Shown here one piece after another: positions 7,901 to 16,539 of a stretch of 64,000 nucleotides of DNA. The position numbers and the translations under genes are program-made. The notes under the pieces are model-generated. The model saw only the letters and a list, made by a program, of their open reading frames with translations. It made no database searches and had not been told where the DNA came from. Each line of letters begins with the position of its first letter. The first letter of the stretch is position 1. The stretch is from NCBI GenBank assembly GCA_026391355.1, contig JAPLDH010000019.1:62001-126000 (forward strand). Reading direction: 5' to 3'. Origin of the DNA: Bacteroidota bacterium. GTDB taxonomy: Bacteria; Bacteroidota; Bacteroidia; Bacteroidales; FEN-979.

Positions 7901-10852
7901 ATGTACTTGAATTGTCACTCATATTACAGCCTCCGTTACGGCACCCTCTCCATTGAACGTCTCGTGGAAGAGGCGGTCAGATGTAAAGCAGAAGCGCTGG
8001 CCCTCACCGACATCAACAACTCTACCGGCATCATGGATTTTGTGAAGATCTGCAGGGAAAACCATATTAAACCCATTGCGGGGATTGAGTTCAGAAGAGG
8101 TGATGAACTTCTTTTTACAGGGTTGGCAAAAAATAATGAAGGGTTCATGGAATTGAACGATTTTCTTACCTATCATAATGTTCATGGAATTCCATTACCC
8201 GGCAGGGCTCCCGGATTCGGAAATGTTATAACGGTATATCCGTTTCCTTCAGTGAAAGGAAGCGCCGGGGGCGGGAACGGGGTGACCGGCATCCGGCCCT
8301 CTTCCATACACAGGCTGGCTACTGTCAATGATAAAAAGATCCTTGAGAATGCCGTCATTTTTGCCCCGGTCACTTTCACCAACGATAAGGAATATAACCT
8401 GCACCGGAACCTGAGGGCAATCGATCATAATATTCTTCTTAGCCGTCTTGAACCTCAGCATATGGCCTTGCCGGATGAGAGAATGACCGGGGTAAAGGAG
8501 CTGAAGGAAATATTCAGGGATTACCCGGGTTTGATCAGGAATACGGAAAAGCTCATCGCCGGTTGTTCCATCGATTTTGATTTCACGGAAACAAAAAATA
8601 AAAAAACGTTCACAGGCCAGCATTCTGACGATAAAAGACTGCTTGAGAAACTCGCTTACGATGGCCTGGAATACCGGTACGGAAAGACCAACAGGGAAGC
8701 CGAGAAAAGGATCCGTCATGAGCTTGGTGTCATTGATAAGATGGGTTTCTCCTCTTATTTTCTGATCGCCTGGGACATCATCCGCTATTCCATGTCGCGG
8801 GGGTTCTATCATGTAGGCCGTGGGAGCGGGGCGAACAGCATTGTTGCTTATTGCCTGAAGATCACAGATGTTGATCCCATTGAACTGGATCTTTATTTTG
8901 AACGCTTCATTAATCCGAAACGCACTTCGCCTCCTGATTTTGACATTGATTACTCCTGGAAGGAGAGGGATGAAGTGCTCGATTATATCTTTAAACGCTA
9001 TGGTACGAAATATACGGCGTTGCTGGGGGCTATGTCGACTTTTAAGGGCAATTCCATTTTTCGTGAGTTGGGGAAAGTTCATGGATTGCCCAAGGGGGAG
9101 ATGGATCAGCTTCTGAAGAACCCTGATGAGGTCATCAGCCAGAATGAGCTGGTGAAAAAGATCGGCGAACTGGGGAACATGATGGTGGATTTCCCGAACA
9201 TCCGTTCCATCCATGCCGGGGGTGTGCTCATTTCCGACAAACCGATCACCTGGTATACGGCGCTGGATATGCCACCGAAGGGATTCCCCACTACCCAGTG
9301 GGATATGTATGTGGCCGAAGATATCGGTTTTGAAAAGCTCGATATCCTGAGCCAGCGGGGGATAGGGCATATTAAAGAGACGGCTGAGATCGTGAAGCAA
9401 AACTGCGGCGTGGATGTGGATGTTCACCGGGTGCAGATGTTCAAGACAGACGAAAAGGTCAAGAACCTGTTGCGAAGCGGGGATACGATCGGCTGCTTCT
9501 ATGTGGAAAGTCCTGCCATGAGGGGATTGCTGAAAAAGCTGCACTGCGACACCTATCGAATCCTGGTTGCAGCCAGTTCCATCATCCGCCCGGGTGTTGC
9601 CCGCTCGGGGATGATGCGGGAATACATCTACCGTTTCCATCATCCCAATGCATTTAAGTACCTGCATCCCGTGATGGAAGAGCAATTGAAGGAAACATTC
9701 GGGGTGATGGTTTATCAGGAAGATGTATTGAAAATATGTCATCATTTTGCGGGGCTCGATCTGGCCGACGCCGATGTACTGCGAAGGGCTATGAGCGGGA
9801 AATACCGGTCACGGAAAGAGCTCGACCGTATCATCGAAAAATTCTTCAGTAATTGCAAGAGTTATGGCTATCCCGACGAGGTAACCAAAGAAGTATGGCG
9901 GCAGATTGAATCCTTTGCAGGTTATTCCTTTTCCAAGGCACATTCGGCTTCCTATGCCGTGGAAAGTTATCAGAGTCTCTATCTGAAGGCCTGGTTCCCG
10001 CTTGAATTCATGGTGGGAGTGATCAATAACTTCGGCGGGTTTTATCCATCCTGGGTGTACTTTAACGAAGCCCGTAACCTTGGCGCTGAAATACACCTTC
10101 CCTGCGTGAACAAAGGGGATTACAAGACGACGATCAGGGGAAAGGATATTTTCGTCGGGTTTATCCATGTTGCCAATCTCGAAAACCAGGTTTCAAAGGC
10201 AATCGCCATGGAGCGGAAAATGAACGGCGAATTTTCGGGGCTTGAAAATTTTGTACTGAGAACAAGTATTGCACTGGAGCAACTAATCATCCTGATCCGT
10301 ATCGGGGCGTTGAGGTTTACCGGTAAAACCAAAGCCCAGCTCTTATGGGAATCTCATCTTCTCCTTGGAAAGAAAGCTACAGTAACCAATGGAAACCAAC
10401 ACGACCTCCTCTTTTATACACCGTCGAAAAACTACGAACTCCCTGCCTTGGAACAAAGCAAACCGGAAGATGTATATGATGAAGTGGAGCTTCTTGGTTT
10501 CCCGGTAAAGCATACCTACTTCGATCTGCTCGAAACTTCTTCACGGGGCGATGTCCTTGCAAAGGAGATGATGGCCAATGTAGGAAAAACAGTACGAATG
10601 ATGGGCCAGTTGGTGACCATTAAATATGTTCGTACCGTCAAAAGAGAGTGGATGCATTTCGGGACATTCATCGATGCGCACGGTCATTTCTTCGATACAA
10701 CCCATTTTCCTGATGCTGTGAACAAGTATCCTTTCAGGGGAGACGGGATTTACCTGGTTCTTGGAAAGATCGTGGAGGAATTCGGATTTCCAAGCATGAC
10801 GGTGGAGAAAATGGCGAAGATGCCGCTGAACAGGGATCCGCGGGCAGAGTAG
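7901..10852 (+). CDS. short DnaE-type DNA polymerase III alpha subunit (DnaE2/ImuC-like role)
   Basis: A 983-residue C-family polymerase, shorter than replicative DnaE (about 1160). Domains in order: N-terminal PHP domain (CHSYYSLRYGTLS, ALALTDINN), palm with the catalytic Asp motif PPDFDIDYSW (about 345) and later FEKLDILSQRGIGHI, fingers, helix-hairpin-helix region (about 770-800), and a C-terminal OB fold (VGKTVRMMGQLVTIKYVRT). The metal-binding residues of active PHP domains are partly replaced (Asn for the first His of HxH, Ile after TD), so PHP exonuclease activity is doubtful. The long C-terminal clamp-loader-binding tail is missing. The position directly behind dinB and opposite a LexA-like repressor points to an error-prone translesion polymerase, like ImuC beside ImuB. 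A separate replicative dnaE should exist elsewhere. Confidence 0.88.
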   Translation: MYLNCHSYYSLRYGTLSIERLVEEAVRCKAEALALTDINNSTGIMDFVKICRENHIKPIAGIEFRRGDELLFTGLAKNNEGFMELNDFLTYHNVHGIPLPGRAPGFGNVITVYPFPSVKGSAGGGNGVTGIRPSSIHRLATVNDKKILENAVIFAPVTFTNDKEYNLHRNLRAIDHNILLSRLEPQHMALPDERMTGVKELKEIFRDYPGLIRNTEKLIAGCSIDFDFTETKNKKTFTGQHSDDKRLLEKLAYDGLEYRYGKTNREAEKRIRHELGVIDKMGFSSYFLIAWDIIRYSMSRGFYHVGRGSGANSIVAYCLKITDVDPIELDLYFERFINPKRTSPPDFDIDYSWKERDEVLDYIFKRYGTKYTALLGAMSTFKGNSIFRELGKVHGLPKGEMDQLLKNPDEVISQNELVKKIGELGNMMVDFPNIRSIHAGGVLISDKPITWYTALDMPPKGFPTTQWDMYVAEDIGFEKLDILSQRGIGHIKETAEIVKQNCGVDVDVHRVQMFKTDEKVKNLLRSGDTIGCFYVESPAMRGLLKKLHCDTYRILVAASSIIRPGVARSGMMREYIYRFHHPNAFKYLHPVMEEQLKETFGVMVYQEDVLKICHHFAGLDLADADVLRRAMSGKYRSRKELDRIIEKFFSNCKSYGYPDEVTKEVWRQIESFAGYSFSKAHSASYAVESYQSLYLKAWFPLEFMVGVINNFGGFYPSWVYFNEARNLGAEIHLPCVNKGDYKTTIRGKDIFVGFIHVANLENQVSKAIAMERKMNGEFSGLENFVLRTSIALEQLIILIRIGALRFTGKTKAQLLWESHLLLGKKATVTNGNQHDLLFYTPSKNYELPALEQSKPEDVYDEVELLGFPVKHTYFDLLETSSRGDVLAKEMMANVGKTVRMMGQLVTIKYVRTVKREWMHFGTFIDAHGHFFDTTHFPDAVNKYPFRGDGIYLVLGKIVEEFGFPSMTVEKMAKMPLNRDPRAE

Positions 10853-10887
10853 GGAGAGGTCGCGATCTGTCCGGAAGATTGATTTAA

Positions 10888-10946
10888 TTGAATAGAGAAT
10901 ATTCAATCCATGTGGATACCTACCTACGGCTGGCAAGAATATCCCT
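10888..10946. repeat. dispersed repeat: copy of the 11681-11736 segment
   Basis: The run TTGAATAGAGAATATTCAA, itself an imperfect palindrome, continues into CAATCCATGTGGATACCTAC and a TGGCAAGAATAT end. The same ordered words (ATTCTCTATTCAATCC, ATGTGGATACCTAC, GCAAGAATATT) occur at about 11677-11727. No coding potential was seen. Confidence 0.6.
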
Positions 10947-10991
10947 ATAAAAAGTGTATCTACCATTGGAAATCGCCTTTTGAAGTAACAG

Positions 10992-11366
10992 CTAGGTCTT
11001 CTTCTTGTTTTGTTCAGCGGTCTGAATACATTTTACAAAGATGCAGATCAATTCATTACATTCTTTTATGGATTGGTCCGTTAGAACCACTACTTTTTCA
11101 TACCGCTTTTGTTTGATGATCTTCAATGCGATAAAGGTTTCACGTAATTCTTTCAATGCTATTTTCAATTTATGAATAAAATCATTCGGTGATTCCGCAC
11201 TTTTCGCTTCTCCGTAATTTAAAGCAGGGGATATGCCCGATCTAATAAGCTGACCGGCAAGATATTTTCCACTCAGTGTATTTGGGAGGGATTCTACTAA
11301 ATTGGAAATCATGACCGCAAATTTTGTCAGCCTGTCTTCCAAATCAAACTTTTCAGTTGTATTCAT
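10992..11366 (-). CDS. four-helix bundle protein (S23/TIGR02436 type)
   Basis: This 124-residue, highly helical protein shows the family pattern: DLEDRLTKFAV in helix 1, LPNTLSGKYLAGQLIRSGISPALNYGEA, a conserved KLKIALKELRET, and a final helix ending CIFVKCIQTA. The family was first described as proteins encoded in 23S rRNA intervening sequences but is common as a single chromosomal gene in Bacteroidota; function is unknown. No rRNA lies near it here. A second member is at 45982-46404, there inside repeat arrays, and here too dispersed repeats lie on both sides. Confidence 0.85.
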   Translation of the reverse strand: MNTTEKFDLEDRLTKFAVMISNLVESLPNTLSGKYLAGQLIRSGISPALNYGEAKSAESPNDFIHKLKIALKELRETFIALKIIKQKRYEKVVVLTDQSIKECNELICIFVKCIQTAEQNKKKT

Positions 11367-11967
11367 ATGTATAAACCCGATGATTAAGATTCAAGTAGTG
11401 TTTGTTATTAATCAGGAAAATTCAAAAAGGTCACACGTTTTAATCAATTATTTTTTAACAAGACAATTGTATCTTCATTATGAACGAAACCAATCGGAGG
11501 GTAACCTGACGCGTAACCTCGTCAAATGTATTCAGTATTCGGCGTATCAACGACTGATTTGAATAGAGAATATTGATCAACGAAGTCTGAATTAAGAAGA
11601 GGTGTGGGGAAAGGGTTTGGCTTTCAATACTCCCCCACACCCACTCGTCTTCCTACTTCAAAGATCGTTGATCAATATTCTCTATTCAATCCATGTGGAT
11701 ACCTACTTACCGCATGCAAGAATATTCTCTACTCAATCCAATCCGTCAAGCACCCCATTGAGAAAGCGTTCGGAGGAAAGGGTGAGGGCTGTCAGAATAT
11801 CGGCAAGGTTTTTTTCTTTGTTAATCACGGTAAACCATTTTGACAAAGAGTTGTCTTATAAGCAGAATTTTCTGGGATGATGGTGAGATTTCATAATTCA
11901 AATCTCATATTTCTTCATTCTTAATTAATTTTGTAAATTTGAAAATATATTTTTCTGGATCCCCACA
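11367..11967. other. 600-base intergenic region with inverted repeats, no gene
   Basis: The region separates the four-helix bundle gene from the large exported protein. Small open frames at 11455-11880 overlap each other on both strands and are encoded by the inverted repeat, so they are not believed. The left part is AT-rich with nothing recognised; the centre holds the inverted repeat listed separately; the last 100 bases before the TTG start are AT-rich and probably carry the promoter, but no clear box was found. Confidence 0.6.
11559..11689. repeat. 131-base inverted repeat element
   Basis: Exact 25-base arms (11559-11583 and 11665-11689; ends TTGAATAGAGAAT / ATTCTCTATTCAA) enclose an imperfect inner inverted repeat with GTGTGGGG facing CCCCCACAC. 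The unit can fold into one long hairpin. Pieces of its right flank are repeated at 10888-10946. Size and symmetry resemble a MITE- or REP-like element, but no target duplication was identified. Confidence 0.7.
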
Positions 11968-14900
11968 TTGAAAAAGTATTTGCTGATAATCTTATTAAGT
12001 CTGTCCACATTCTTCAACGGTAATTCACAAACTATCACCAATGTCGGGACTGATTTCTGGATTGCGTTTCCACCAAATGTTACCCTTCAGGCGACCATCG
12101 AGGTTTATATATCCTCAAACTTCAACACAAGCGGTAATGTTTATTCTGCATTTCCCAGCGTTAATCAGTCTTTTACTGTAATCCCCGGGGTAGTCACTCA
12201 ATTAACCTTACCTTCAAATGTTGTCCTTCATGGAGGTATAGAAAATAAAGGGATAAGAATTACCGCCAACGATCCCATTTCAGTGTACGGACTTAACAAT
12301 AAAATATATTCGACTGATGCATTTCTTGCTTTACCCGTAAATGCCTTAGGGTTAGACTATAGAATAATAACATACAAAACCACTTACGCCTCTATTGATT
12401 CATTAGGGTCCTGTTTCAGTGTTGTTGCAACAAAAGATGGTACTGCGTTAACAATTTTTAATCACCAGACAAATTCAACATCTTATATCAATCTGGACAT
12501 GGGCCAGACTTACCATGTAAGGGCTACTGTAAATAGTCAGGATCTTACAGGTTCGAGAGTACAATCAAATTTTCCGGTAGCAGTCTTTGGCTCTGTTGAC
12601 ATAGGATATATTCCATCGTCTTCTTGTATGGCACCTGATCACATCGTAGAACAGATGTTTCCATATTATTCCTGGGGAAAAAATTTCCTGACAGTTCCAT
12701 TGGCAGGCAGAGATGGAAGTGGTGATATATTCAGAATAGTTGCAGCAGAGGATGGAACCGGAATCTCAATCAATGGGAGCAATGTTTCAATTCTGAATTC
12801 AGGAGATTATTACGAAACAAACCTTAGCGGCAACAATTATATCACCACGACTAAAGCCGTCCTCCTGGCGCAGTATGCAAAAGGGATGTATTGTACAGGA
12901 AGTATTACGGGAGATCCTTTTATGATGCTTATACCTCCAATGGAGCAATTTCTGACGAATTATACAATTATCAGTGTTGCCGGAGTGAGCAACGCATTTA
13001 CTTCACATTGGGTAAACGTCGTAGCTCCTGAAGCGGCAATTGGCAGTATCTATCAGGATGGAGTATTAATTCCTGGTGGTGCATTCACACAAATCAGCAC
13101 AACAAATTATTATGGAGCACAAAGATCGGTCATTGTCGGTTCCCACACATTCTCCAGTACTTTCCCATTTGGAGTATTCGTTTATGGATGGGGACTGACT
13201 GATTCTTATGGATATCCTGGCGGATGTTCACTTTCACCTGTAGGAACCGTCAACAGCGTTACACTTTCTCCAGACACAGCTTATGGTCAATTAAACGTTA
13301 CAAATGTATGTTTAACTGCAAATGTAATGGATAACCTGTTAAACCCGGTTGTTGGTGTTTTGGTGAATTTCTATGTCAGTGGTATTAATCCATTGACAGG
13401 TAATGCTTATACCGATGCTTTGGGTAATGCACAATATTGTTATACGCAAACTGGGGTAACACCAGGAGAAGATCATGTATATGCCGAAGTTTTTGGGTTT
13501 ATATCTGATACTTCGGTTGTGTTTTGGAGTTATACACCACCATGCAGTAACCCGACAAACGGGGGAACAATTGGCAATGATCAAAGCGGGTGCGGAAGTT
13601 ATCTTCCAACTCCCCTGAACAATCTGCAAACCCCTTCCGGATTTTTCGGAAATCTGGAATACAAGTGGCGGCTTTCAACCACAAGCAACACAACAGGGTT
13701 TTCTGATATTGCTGCCAGCAATTCTTCTTCTTACAACCCTGGGTTAATTACACAAACAACCTGGTTTAAACGTGTTGCCAGGGTAGATTGCATGAGTGAT
13801 TGGAATGGCGCTGTCGAATCGAATGTAATTGAAATAACAGTCATTCCACCGGAGATCGTTAGCGTCATCATTTCCGGATTGAATGATACAGTGTGCGCCG
13901 GAACACAGGTAACCTATTCGGCTACACCCACCAACGGCGGAACAACACCTGCATATCAATGGCAGGTCAATGGGGGCGGGGTATTTCCAAATGCGGCAAC
14001 AATGTCATATTCGCCGGCCAATGGGGATATTGTAAACTGCATCCTGACCTCATCGAATACTGTTTGTATTTCAAACAACCCGGCAACCTCGAATGCCATC
14101 ACGATGGTTGTCAATTCATTGAATCCTGTGAGCGTAACGATCAGTACACCCGATAATCCTTTCTGCCAGGGATCAACTGTTACATTCACTGCAACACCCA
14201 CAAATGGAGGAACCACACCTACATATTCGTGGAAAGTAAACGGGGTTGGGGTTGGAACAAATAATCCAATTTATTCCTATGTACCAGCGAATGGTGATTT
14301 CGTGACCTGTGTAATGAACTCAAATATTGCATGCCCGACTGGCAACCCGGCTAACTCCAATACGATCACAATGGTGGAGAATACCGTGAATCCGGTAAGT
14401 ATTGTAATTACCACTCCTGTCACTATCGTTTGTAGCGGAACATCCGTAATCTTCACTGCAACACCCACAAATGGTGGAACAACACCTGGTTACCAATGGA
14501 AAGTGAACGGGGTTAATACCGGTGCAAACAACTCACAGTTTACTTATACACCCGTCAATGGCGATTGCATCAGTTGCATTCTGACTTCAAACCTTGTTTG
14601 TGCCAGTGGAAACCCGGCAACTTCCAATTCGATTTGTATGACCGTCAATCCGAACCTTCCGGTCAGCATCAGTATCAGCACACCGGTAACCACCGTTTGT
14701 GCAGGCACCCAGGTTACATTCACGGCATCTCCGACCAACCAGGGCACCCTGCCACAATTTCAATGGAAGGTAAATGGGGTGGGGGTTGGAACAAGCATTC
14801 TCTCCTATTCTTATATTCCGCTCAATGGCGACCAGGTTACGTGCATTCTTACATCGAATGCAACCTGCCCGACCGGCAACCCGGCAACTTCCAACATGAT

Positions 14901-15981
14901 TGCCATGACGGTCAACGCAAATATGCCGGTGAGTGTCCTGATCTCTGCTTCAAACAACCCGGTCTGTTCAGGGATCTCTGTCATATACACAGCTAACCCG
15001 ACAAATGGGGGAACAACCCCGGTTTACCTGTGGAAAGTCAACGGCATTAATTCCGGGACAAACAGTCCCACATACCAATATATTCCTCTCAACAACGATC
15101 AGATTTCCTGCACGCTAACCTCAAACCTCACCTGCACAAGCGGAAATCCCGCTACCAGCAATACGATCACAATGGGTGTTGCCGCTTCGCCAATTGTCAC
15201 TCTGACGCGATGCAACGACTCTGTTACAACAACCGCTGCACAACCCTTCCGGTTGAAAGGCGGAATTCCCCTTGGCGGAACCTATTCCGGACCCGGCGTC
15301 ACAAATGGCATCTTTTATCCTGCGATAGGAGGAGTCGGAACCCATCAAATTACATACACCTATACGAATGTTGCGTTGTGCTCTGCAAATGCATTCGTGA
15401 CGATCGTAACGCGTAACGCGTCACCCGTTACGTGTGGGAATCCTTTGACAGACATACGAGATAACAAAGTATATCCAACTGTCCAGATCGGAGTGCAATG
15501 CTGGATGGCGACAAACCTGAATTATGGTAATGCAATCCCCGAAACCCAGAATCAACGGGATAATTGCATCCCCGAAAAATATTCTGGTCCCATGTCCCAA
15601 GTCCCAAGTCCCGCTTTCTACCAGTGGGACGAACTCATGCAGTACGATGAAACCCTCAGTACCCAGGGCCTTTGCCCGCCCGGATGGCATGTTCCGGCAG
15701 AATCGGATTGGAATACCTTGTATACAGTTTATATCAACAGTGCTTTCGCAGCATGGCCGTTGCTCTATACCGGCTATTCTGGCTTCAATGCGACCCTTTC
15801 CGGTGTTCGGCACATGAACACAACATGGGATTGGAATGGGTTTGCAACCTTTTTCTGGTCATCAACAACACATGGAAGCATCAAAGCCTGGAGTCATGGA
15901 ATGAATTCCTTTGATCCGAGTGTGTCGGCCTATCCGGCATTGAGGAGTAATGCATTTTCGGTGAGGTGTTTGAAGGATTAA
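11968..15981 (+). CDS. large exported IgGFc-binding-like protein with five Ig-like repeats and C-terminal FISUMP domain
   Basis: 1337 residues from a TTG start (no ATG fits before the signal peptide KKYLLIILLSLSTFF..NGNSQ). The N-terminal half begins GTDFWIAFPPN, the opening of the IgGFc-binding N-terminal domain, and contains its VFGSVDI and APDHIVEQM-type segments. From about residue 630 come five tandem Ig-like repeats of about 89 residues (VSV.IS....VC.G..V...ATPTNGGTTP.Y.WKVNG.....N), with DNA periodicity of about 267 bases from 13860 to 15170. After a GTYSGPGV segment the last 170 residues are a FISUMP domain (VQIGVQCWMATNLN, CPPGWHVP, FSVRCLKD). It is probably a cell-surface or secreted protein. 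No T9SS domain is seen; FISUMP is at the end. Two short iterated arrays run through the frame near the FISUMP domain (see repeats). Confidence 0.8.
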   Translation: MKKYLLIILLSLSTFFNGNSQTITNVGTDFWIAFPPNVTLQATIEVYISSNFNTSGNVYSAFPSVNQSFTVIPGVVTQLTLPSNVVLHGGIENKGIRITANDPISVYGLNNKIYSTDAFLALPVNALGLDYRIITYKTTYASIDSLGSCFSVVATKDGTALTIFNHQTNSTSYINLDMGQTYHVRATVNSQDLTGSRVQSNFPVAVFGSVDIGYIPSSSCMAPDHIVEQMFPYYSWGKNFLTVPLAGRDGSGDIFRIVAAEDGTGISINGSNVSILNSGDYYETNLSGNNYITTTKAVLLAQYAKGMYCTGSITGDPFMMLIPPMEQFLTNYTIISVAGVSNAFTSHWVNVVAPEAAIGSIYQDGVLIPGGAFTQISTTNYYGAQRSVIVGSHTFSSTFPFGVFVYGWGLTDSYGYPGGCSLSPVGTVNSVTLSPDTAYGQLNVTNVCLTANVMDNLLNPVVGVLVNFYVSGINPLTGNAYTDALGNAQYCYTQTGVTPGEDHVYAEVFGFISDTSVVFWSYTPPCSNPTNGGTIGNDQSGCGSYLPTPLNNLQTPSGFFGNLEYKWRLSTTSNTTGFSDIAASNSSSYNPGLITQTTWFKRVARVDCMSDWNGAVESNVIEITVIPPEIVSVIISGLNDTVCAGTQVTYSATPTNGGTTPAYQWQVNGGGVFPNAATMSYSPANGDIVNCILTSSNTVCISNNPATSNAITMVVNSLNPVSVTISTPDNPFCQGSTVTFTATPTNGGTTPTYSWKVNGVGVGTNNPIYSYVPANGDFVTCVMNSNIACPTGNPANSNTITMVENTVNPVSIVITTPVTIVCSGTSVIFTATPTNGGTTPGYQWKVNGVNTGANNSQFTYTPVNGDCISCILTSNLVCASGNPATSNSICMTVNPNLPVSISISTPVTTVCAGTQVTFTASPTNQGTLPQFQWKVNGVGVGTSILSYSYIPLNGDQVTCILTSNATCPTGNPATSNMIAMTVNANMPVSVLISASNNPVCSGISVIYTANPTNGGTTPVYLWKVNGINSGTNSPTYQYIPLNNDQISCTLTSNLTCTSGNPATSNTITMGVAASPIVTLTRCNDSVTTTAAQPFRLKGGIPLGGTYSGPGVTNGIFYPAIGGVGTHQITYTYTNVALCSANAFVTIVTRNASPVTCGNPLTDIRDNKVYPTVQIGVQCWMATNLNYGNAIPETQNQRDNCIPEKYSGPMSQVPSPAFYQWDELMQYDETLSTQGLCPPGWHVPAESDWNTLYTVYINSAFAAWPLLYTGYSGFNATLSGVRHMNTTWDWNGFATFFWSSTTHGSIKAWSHGMNSFDPSVSAYPALRSNAFSVRCLKD
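15408..15433. repeat. iterated GTAACGC word inside coding sequence
   Basis: GTAACGC occurs twice in tandem, followed by GTCACCC and the inverted GTTACG, forming a small hairpin inside the reading frame at the junction between the last Ig-like part and the FISUMP domain. It looks like the intergenic iterated arrays of this window but is tolerated in frame. Confidence 0.5.
15591..15612. repeat. iterated CCCAAGT word inside coding sequence
   Basis: The word TCCCAAG/TCCCATG is repeated three times in tandem within the FISUMP domain, at a place where family members normally have a variable loop before FYQWDE. It encodes MSQVPSP and seems to be an in-frame insertion. Confidence 0.45.
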
Positions 15982-15986
15982 CAGCT

Positions 15987-16181
15987 CTATGCTACTTCAT
16001 ATTCAAACTTCATGGGTTGCGGCATTTTGGTTGAAGCATTGATCACCTCGATTCCGACTATATTTCCTTTTTCATCATAATCCAGGATAACGCCAGGTTT
16101 ATCTTCATCACTCTCCACAATTTTTTCATCTGAAAAATGAATATAGAGAATATCTACTTCCTTGTCATATTTTATCTTCAT
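15987..16181 (-). CDS. DUF2283 protein, probable antitoxin-like partner
   Basis: This 64-residue protein has the DUF2283 pattern YDKEVDILYIHFSDEKIVES, PGVILDYDEKGNIVGIEVINAS and a short tail. DUF2283 genes usually follow a DUF4258 gene and are thought to form toxin-antitoxin-like pairs. Here the start overlaps the end of the DUF4258 gene by 17 bases on the same strand, which fits a coupled pair. Confidence 0.88.
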   Translation of the reverse strand: MKIKYDKEVDILYIHFSDEKIVESDEDKPGVILDYDEKGNIVGIEVINASTKMPQPMKFEYEVA

Positions 16182-16425
16182 AGTACTTGGCGATTTTTGA
16201 AGTTCTGTAAACTGTTACTACTACATTTGGGCTTTTTCTTACATTCACAAAGACCCTGATTAAAAATACTGTCTTATCTATCCTTTCAAGATGTTGAAAA
16301 ACAGTCAGATCTTCTTCGTGGGTTTTGACCTGGTCAGGTTTGGCCAAAATATTTTCAACAGTTTCTTTGGTAATACCCCTCTCTCGCATTTGGTCCAAAG
16401 CATGCTGTGAGAAAATAAAACCCAT
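16165..16425 (-). CDS. DUF4258 protein, probable toxin-like partner
   Basis: This 86-residue protein has the DUF4258 features FSQHALDQMRERGIT (conserved His and Arg), KPDQV, and a C-terminal VVTVYRTSKIAKYYE. The family is predicted to be RelE-like or BrnT-like in fold and is usually paired with DUF2283, as here. It is the upstream gene of a two-gene unit with overlapping ends. Activity is not shown by sequence alone. Confidence 0.85.
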   Translation of the reverse strand: MGFIFSQHALDQMRERGITKETVENILAKPDQVKTHEEDLTVFQHLERIDKTVFLIRVFVNVRKSPNVVVTVYRTSKIAKYYEDKI

Positions 16426-16539
16426 AAGGTAAAGTCCTTTAGATTAACAAAAGTACTTCAATAAAGTGAATCATGCGGCAATCCTGTATTAATATCTTCC
16501 CCACCTCCTGCCCCTTCGTCATTCATACCATTCGTCCTG

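Noticed and set aside
8249-9745. 498-codon minus-strand open frame inside the DnaE-like gene
   Set aside because: It is a shadow of strongly recognised polymerase sequence; long antisense frames arise from codon bias.
11602-11880. overlapping small frames over the 11.6 kb inverted repeat
   Set aside because: They are encoded by the repeat on both strands and have no start context or family.
13860-15170. tandem repeat of about 267 bases as a possible non-coding satellite
   Set aside because: It is coding for five Ig-like domains of 89 residues.
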